A DNA stretch of 10,062 nucleotides from DAOUGC01 sp034429695 (lineage in GTDB: Bacteria > Chloroflexota > Anaerolineae > Anaerolineales > Anaerolineaceae), in assembly GCA_034429695.1 (NCBI GenBank), contig DAOUGC010000049.1, forward strand, positions 1 to 10,062, read 5' to 3'. A program made the position numbers and the translations under genes. Within the stretch, counting starts at the first letter, position 1. Each line of letters opens with the position of its first letter. This document shows positions 6,118 to 10,062 of the stretch, in pieces. The notes beneath the pieces are model-generated. The model searched no databases, was not told where the DNA came from, and saw nothing but the letters and a program-made list of their open reading frames with translations.

Positions 6118-8526
6118 ATGCTCAAACGTATTGCCCCGATCTTCATATTATTTATCGCAACCCTGGCATGCAGCCGGCCCAACCTCGCCGATTACTCTGA
6201 AGACCTTGCCACTGCCCTGCCGGTGGTGGCTGTGGCAACCGCAACCCCCACACAGCCGCCGGTACCCACCGCAACCAACACACCCGAACCCGCCCAACGT
6301 GTCATTCAGGCCGACGCCGCCATTCTGGCAGGCGACTGGGAACGTGCCATTGAGGAAAACACCACTGCGCTCAATGCTTCCACCGACCCTGCCGTCCAGG
6401 CGGCTGCCCGTTACAGTCTGGCTCGTGCCCGTTATCGCTCAGGTGATCTGAACGGCGCAATCGATCTATTAAATGAATTGATCAACTCAGCCCCTGAACC
6501 CTACCGCGCCAATGCGCATTTCCTGATGGGCGAGATCAATTACGAACAGGAATTGTACGCCGAAGCAGCGGGGCATTACAGCGCATTCATGGATGCCCGC
6601 CCCGGGTTGATCGATGCCATTGCCCAGGAACGCCGTGGCGACGCACTGTGGAATGCCGGCATGGACGCCGAAGCGGTGGCCGCTTATCAGGCTGCGGCAG
6701 ATGCCCCGCAAATTTCTGACCCCGATGTCATGCGCATCAAAATGGGTCAGGTGCTGGCCGACATGGGTAACCACGAGGAAGCCATCCGCGTGCTGTTCGA
6801 CATTTACAACACCACCGCCAACGATTATTTCAAAGCCCAGGTCAATTACCTGATGGGACAATCGTACATGGCCATGAGCCTGCCCGACCAGGCATATGCC
6901 CGCTATCAGGATTCGGTGCTCAATTATCAGTTATCCTATTATGCCTATCTGGCGTTGATCGAGCTGGTGGATGCCGAACAGCCGGTTTCTGAGCTGGATC
7001 GCGGATTGATCGACTACTATGCCGGAGCTTACGGGGTGGCAATTGAAGCGTTCAACCGTTATCTGCAAGAAAATCCAGAGGGAGACAGTCGGGCCTTTCA
7101 TTATAAAGCCCTTTCCCTGCTCGCCACCGGTGACGCCGATAATGCCGCCGTCATGTGGGATCAACTGATCACCCTCAACCGGGGTGATGAGTACCTGGCG
7201 AAGGCATACGATGAGAAAGCCTATGTTCAGTGGGTTTATTTTGAGAAATATTCAGAAGCCGCCGAAACCCTGCTGGCATATGTACGCCTGGTTCCCACCG
7301 CCCCTCAAGCGCCGGGTTTCCTTTACGAAGCCGCGCGCATTTACGAGCGCAATAATCAGTTGGACCTGGCAGCAGCCACGTGGGAGCGTTTGATGAATGA
7401 ATATCCCGCCGCTGAGGAATCGATGCGCGGGTTGTTCCTGGCAGGCGTAACCCATTACCGCATGGGCAATTACGACGCAGCCCTGACCACCTTTCAGCGC
7501 TGCCTGGTGCTTTCCACGGATGTTTACGAACAGTCTGCCGCGCATCTGTGGATCGGCAAAATCAACGCCGCCAGGGGAGACCAGGCTGCAGCCGATCAAA
7601 GCTGGCAGAGCGCTGCCCAGCTTGACCCAACCGGCTACTACTCAGTGCGTGCTGCCCAATTGCTGGACGGCGAAGCCCCGCTGCAGGCATCTGATACCTA
7701 TTATCTCAACGTGGATATGGCTGCCGAGCGCCGTCTGGCAGACATGTGGGTGCGCGATACCTTCTCGGTTGCACCCGAAATTGACGTGACCAATCTCGGC
7801 CCGCTGGCATCTGATCAACGCGTCATCCGCGCGGGTGTATTGTGGGAAATGGGGCTTTACCCCGAGGCAAAAGCCGAGCTGGAGAATTTACGCGCCGAGG
7901 TGGAAAATGATCCCATTGCCACCTACCGCCTGATGAATCACCTGCTTGACCTGGGCTTTTACCGTCCGGCGATCTTTGCCTCACGCCAGGTACTTACCCT
8001 GGCTGGTATGGACGACATGGGCGCGTTCACCGCTCCGAATTACTTTAATCATGTTCGCTTTGGTCTGTACTATCAGGATATTGTCGTACCGGCAGCGCAG
8101 GAAGAAGGTCTGCATCCACTGCTCCTGTACAGCGTCATGCGTCAGGAAAGCCTGTTTGACGGCATCGCCAGCTCATCTGCCGGTGCGCGCGGCTTGATGC
8201 AGATCATGCCTGCCACCGGGCAGGAAGTGGCCTCTGAAATGGGGTATCCTGAAAACTACACTGAAAGTGACCTCTACCGTCCCATCGTCAGCATCCGACT
8301 GGGGACGCATTATCTGGCGCGTCAGGCATCCTTCTTCAATGGTGACCTGTACGCCGCCCTGGCTGCCTACAACGGCGGTCCTGGCAATGCCTACCAGTGG
8401 AAGGCGCTTGCCGGTGATGACCCCGACCTGTTCCTTGAGGTGGTACGCGCCGCCGAGACGCGCACCTACATCACCAACATCACCGAGTTTCTGCAATTCT
8501 ACCGTCGTCTGTACGAGAGCCAGTAG
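6118..8526 (+). CDS. TPR-repeat lytic transglycosylase, probable lipoprotein (Slt-like)
   Basis: This 802-residue exported enzyme should cleave peptidoglycan glycan strands with formation of 1,6-anhydromuramic ends. It starts MLKR followed by a hydrophobic segment and Cys18 (ATLAC|S), a probable lipoprotein signal with an atypical Thr at -3. A Thr/Pro-rich linker (about 40-60) follows, then many TPR-like helix pairs (about 62-515), another helical part resembling the region ahead of the catalytic domain in Slt70 (about 560-650), and the SLT domain (about 655-800). Catalytic Glu677 is in MRQESLF, followed by SSAGARGLMQIMPATG (686-701) and AAYNGG (749-754). I chose ATG 6118 because the promoter lies on top of the two earlier in-frame starts (GTG 6040, ATG 6097), which add a Pro-rich extension before the signal peptide. 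It stands alone, divergent from mtnA. The TPR part probably binds protein or glycan partners, which is inferred. Confidence 0.92.
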   Translation: MLKRIAPIFILFIATLACSRPNLADYSEDLATALPVVAVATATPTQPPVPTATNTPEPAQRVIQADAAILAGDWERAIEENTTALNASTDPAVQAAARYSLARARYRSGDLNGAIDLLNELINSAPEPYRANAHFLMGEINYEQELYAEAAGHYSAFMDARPGLIDAIAQERRGDALWNAGMDAEAVAAYQAAADAPQISDPDVMRIKMGQVLADMGNHEEAIRVLFDIYNTTANDYFKAQVNYLMGQSYMAMSLPDQAYARYQDSVLNYQLSYYAYLALIELVDAEQPVSELDRGLIDYYAGAYGVAIEAFNRYLQENPEGDSRAFHYKALSLLATGDADNAAVMWDQLITLNRGDEYLAKAYDEKAYVQWVYFEKYSEAAETLLAYVRLVPTAPQAPGFLYEAARIYERNNQLDLAAATWERLMNEYPAAEESMRGLFLAGVTHYRMGNYDAALTTFQRCLVLSTDVYEQSAAHLWIGKINAARGDQAAADQSWQSAAQLDPTGYYSVRAAQLLDGEAPLQASDTYYLNVDMAAERRLADMWVRDTFSVAPEIDVTNLGPLASDQRVIRAGVLWEMGLYPEAKAELENLRAEVENDPIATYRLMNHLLDLGFYRPAIFASRQVLTLAGMDDMGAFTAPNYFNHVRFGLYYQDIVVPAAQEEGLHPLLLYSVMRQESLFDGIASSSAGARGLMQIMPATGQEVASEMGYPENYTESDLYRPIVSIRLGTHYLARQASFFNGDLYAALAAYNGGPGNAYQWKALAGDDPDLFLEVVRAAETRTYITNITEFLQFYRRLYESQ

Positions 8527-8539
8527 CGTTTCCTGCCAT

Positions 8540-8580
8540 AAAAAAAAACAGGGCTTCACCCAATCAAAGGTGAAGCCCTG
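8540..8580 (-). terminator. Terminator of the dehydrogenase operon, possibly shared
   Basis: A perfect 12-bp stem, CAGGGCTTCACC (8549-8560) with GGTGAAGCCCTG (8569-8580), encloses an 8-base loop. Nine A (8540-8548) flank it on the left, which gives a strong U-tract to transcripts coming from pdhC on the minus strand. On + the stem is followed only by CTGGTTT, so it would stop the transglycosylase transcript less well. It lies 22 bases from the pdhC stop and 13 bases from the transglycosylase stop. Confidence 0.88.
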
Positions 8581-8602
8581 CTGGTTTCATTACCACGATG
8601 GA

Positions 8603-9943
8603 TCACATCATCAAGCGCATCGGCTTTTCTATATAATCTTCAAGCGCCTGCATGAACTCGGCCGCCTCAGCCCCGTCGGTGATGCGGTGATCGGCTGAGA
8701 GCGTAATGCGCACCCGCCAGCGCACTTTCACTTCGCCGTCCACCACCACCGGCAGCTGCTGCGCAGTGCTCACCGCCAGAATGGCTGCCTCGGGCGGGTT
8801 GATGATCGCCACAAACTCAAGCACATCGAACATGCCCAGGTTGCTGATCGAGAAGGTGGAGCCTTCAATGTCGTCCGGCTTGACCTTGCCTTCACGCACA
8901 CGCCCGGCCATCTCCTTCATTTCCTGGGCAATCAAGCGCAGCGGCTTTTGATCTGCGCCCTTCACCACCACTGTTAACAGGCCGCCCGGTACTGCCACGG
9001 CGTTGCCAATGTTCACCGCGCCGTGGCGGATGATCTGGTCACCCTCCAGCGAGGCGTTCAGGTTGGGGTAGCGACGCAAGCACAGCGCCACAGCCTTGAT
9101 GATAAAGTCATTGATCGACAACTTTTGTCCATCCGGCAGCAGATCATTGACCTGTTTCCGCAGGGCCATCAGTTCATCCACATCGTATTCATGGGTGACA
9201 TAAAAATGCGGGACCTGCTGTTTCGATTCCACCATGCGCCGCCCAATGGCGCTGCGCAGCCGGTTAAGCTCAACCCGCTCATCCGCCGGTGTCTGGCCTG
9301 TGGCGAACCCGCTCAAGGGCACATCCACCATGCGCGTCACCGGTTGTTCCGGAGCGGCTTTTGCAGCAGTCGGTACGGGGGTCTGGGTGGCAGGAGTGGT
9401 GCGCGGGGTGGCTTGCGCCGGCGCTGCCGCCGGTGCTCCGCCCTCCAGCGCCGCTTCAATGTCCTTCTTCACCACCCGCCCGCCAGGGCCTGTGCCGGTC
9501 AAGCGGCCGAGGTCAATATTATGTTCAGCCGCCATGCGCCGCGCCAACGGTGATGCTTTGACCTCACCAGCCGGGGTCGTTTGACCCGCCTGATCGGGTT
9601 GAGCCGCGGGTGAAGGAGCCTCTGCCTGTTTTTCGTCTGCCCCGTCTTTTGCCGGGGCGCTGGCTGCCGGTGCAGAAGCAGCAGCCTCAGCGTTCACTTC
9701 CTCGCCAGGCTGGCCAATCACTGCTATGGGTGAACCCACCGGCACGGATGTGCCTTTTTCCACAAGATGCTTTAATACCGTTCCTTCAAAAGTCGATTCC
9801 ACTTCAACCGTGGCTTTGTCGGTCTCAATCTCGGCCAGTACGTCACCCTTGGCAATCGCCTCACCTTCAGCCTTGACCCAGCGCACCAGGGTCCCTTCCG
9901 CCATATCAAAGCCCAGTTTGGGCATGCTTACAGTATCCGCCAT
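8603..9943 (-). CDS. pdhC: Dihydrolipoamide acyltransferase, E2 of 2-oxoacid (pyruvate) dehydrogenase
   Basis: E2 forms the core of the complex and passes the acyl group from its lipoyl arm to CoA, giving acetyl-CoA if the substrate is pyruvate. The 446 residues hold one lipoyl domain (about 1-77, lipoyl Lys43 in IETDKATVEVES), an Ala/Pro/Glu linker (about 78-126), an E1/E3-binding domain (about 128-166, ASPLARRMAAEHNIDL...GTGPGGRV), a second Ala/Pro/Thr linker (167-202) and the catalytic domain (about 203-446) with SADHRITDG (417-425), where His420-1 region His419 and Asp423 are catalytic. The start is firm: AAGGAGG (9957-9951) lies 7 bases before the ATG, which overlaps the E1-beta stop by one base (TAATG). 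Pyruvate is the likeliest substrate, but branched-chain 2-oxoacids or acetoin cannot be excluded from sequence alone. Confidence 0.93.
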   Translation of the reverse strand: MADTVSMPKLGFDMAEGTLVRWVKAEGEAIAKGDVLAEIETDKATVEVESTFEGTVLKHLVEKGTSVPVGSPIAVIGQPGEEVNAEAAASAPAASAPAKDGADEKQAEAPSPAAQPDQAGQTTPAGEVKASPLARRMAAEHNIDLGRLTGTGPGGRVVKKDIEAALEGGAPAAAPAQATPRTTPATQTPVPTAAKAAPEQPVTRMVDVPLSGFATGQTPADERVELNRLRSAIGRRMVESKQQVPHFYVTHEYDVDELMALRKQVNDLLPDGQKLSINDFIIKAVALCLRRYPNLNASLEGDQIIRHGAVNIGNAVAVPGGLLTVVVKGADQKPLRLIAQEMKEMAGRVREGKVKPDDIEGSTFSISNLGMFDVLEFVAIINPPEAAILAVSTAQQLPVVVDGEVKVRWRVRITLSADHRITDGAEAAEFMQALEDYIEKPMRLMM

Positions 9944-10062
9944 TACAGCACCTCCTTGACCGCCCTGATCACATCCTCGGCATTGGGAATGGCCATCTGC
10001 TCCAGATCGCGGTTGTAAGGAAGAAGCACTTCCTTTTGCGCCACGCGCTTGATCGGCGCATC
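9943..10062 (-). CDS. pdhB: 2-oxoacid (pyruvate) dehydrogenase E1 beta subunit, C-terminal end only
   Basis: Only the last 39 codons and the TAA stop are in the window; the gene continues past the right edge. The tail reads DAPIKRVAQKEVLLPYNRDL and continues to end in IPNAEDVIRAVKEVL. This is the standard end of E1-beta (transketolase C-terminal domain): the DAPI/RV..P.PYN..LE..  .P....I..AV pattern, short of the usual wording only in its LLPYN. E1 with thiamine diphosphate decarboxylates the 2-oxoacid and loads the E2 lipoyl arm. The stop overlaps the E2 start by one base, and the E2 ribosome site lies inside this gene's last codons, so the two are coupled. Confidence 0.88.
   Translation of the reverse strand, partial: DAPIKRVAQKEVLLPYNRDLEQMAIPNAEDVIRAVKEVL

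Noticed and set aside
9023..9584. Plus-strand open frames across the E2 gene
   Set aside because: They arise from the Ala/Pro-rich linker codons of E2 read backwards; their Arg/Gly/Ala-rich products have no domain pattern.
1..10062. Mobile elements, CRISPR, tRNA or rRNA genes, defence system
   Set aside because: I found no transposase, integrase, regular spaced repeats, cloverleaf or known defence domain on either strand. The genes are ordinary metabolism, transport and cell-wall functions.

Overview
The window looks like a chromosomal piece of a moderately GC-rich bacterium, most likely Chloroflexota and Anaerolineae-like. This assignment is an inference. It rests on the gene mix: a lipoprotein with a Thr/Pro linker, TPR repeats and a lytic transglycosylase domain; a short archaeal/Thermotoga-type S-adenosylhomocysteine hydrolase; and a mycobacterial-type adenosine kinase. 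It has not been checked by a database search. I see no phage, transposon, CRISPR, tRNA or rRNA signal. This is mainly housekeeping DNA with several interesting regulatory layouts.

Positions 1-1242: the 3' part of a secreted papain-fold (C39-like) peptidase gene on + meets a small STAS-like gene on - tail to tail, and both stop codons lie in one TTAA. Upstream of the STAS-like gene, a 258-bp AT-rich divergent spacer holds a 31-bp nested palindrome over its predicted -10 box and a weak promoter for the next gene.

Positions 1243-2586: a major facilitator superfamily (MFS) permease on + ends at a perfect 10-bp-stem hairpin, shared with the convergent operon.

Positions 2620-6025: the minus-strand operon mtnA-adoK-ahcY has gaps of 8 and 26 bp. 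The three enzymes process the by-products of S-adenosylmethionine (SAM) use. AhcY splits S-adenosylhomocysteine into adenosine and homocysteine, AdoK phosphorylates the adenosine to AMP and so pulls that reversible reaction forward, and MtnA isomerises 5-methylthioribose-1-phosphate in methionine salvage. A good sigma70-type promoter precedes mtnA, and a hairpin with T-tracts on both sides sits just after the predicted start of transcription.

Positions 6083-8580: divergently, a near-consensus promoter ends six bases before the ATG of an 802-residue TPR/lytic transglycosylase lipoprotein, which implies a leaderless mRNA. A 12-bp-stem terminator follows.

Positions 8603-10062: on -, a complete dihydrolipoamide acyltransferase (E2) gene is translationally coupled to the end of the E1-beta gene, which runs off the window. 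Together they are part of a pyruvate (or related 2-oxoacid) dehydrogenase operon.
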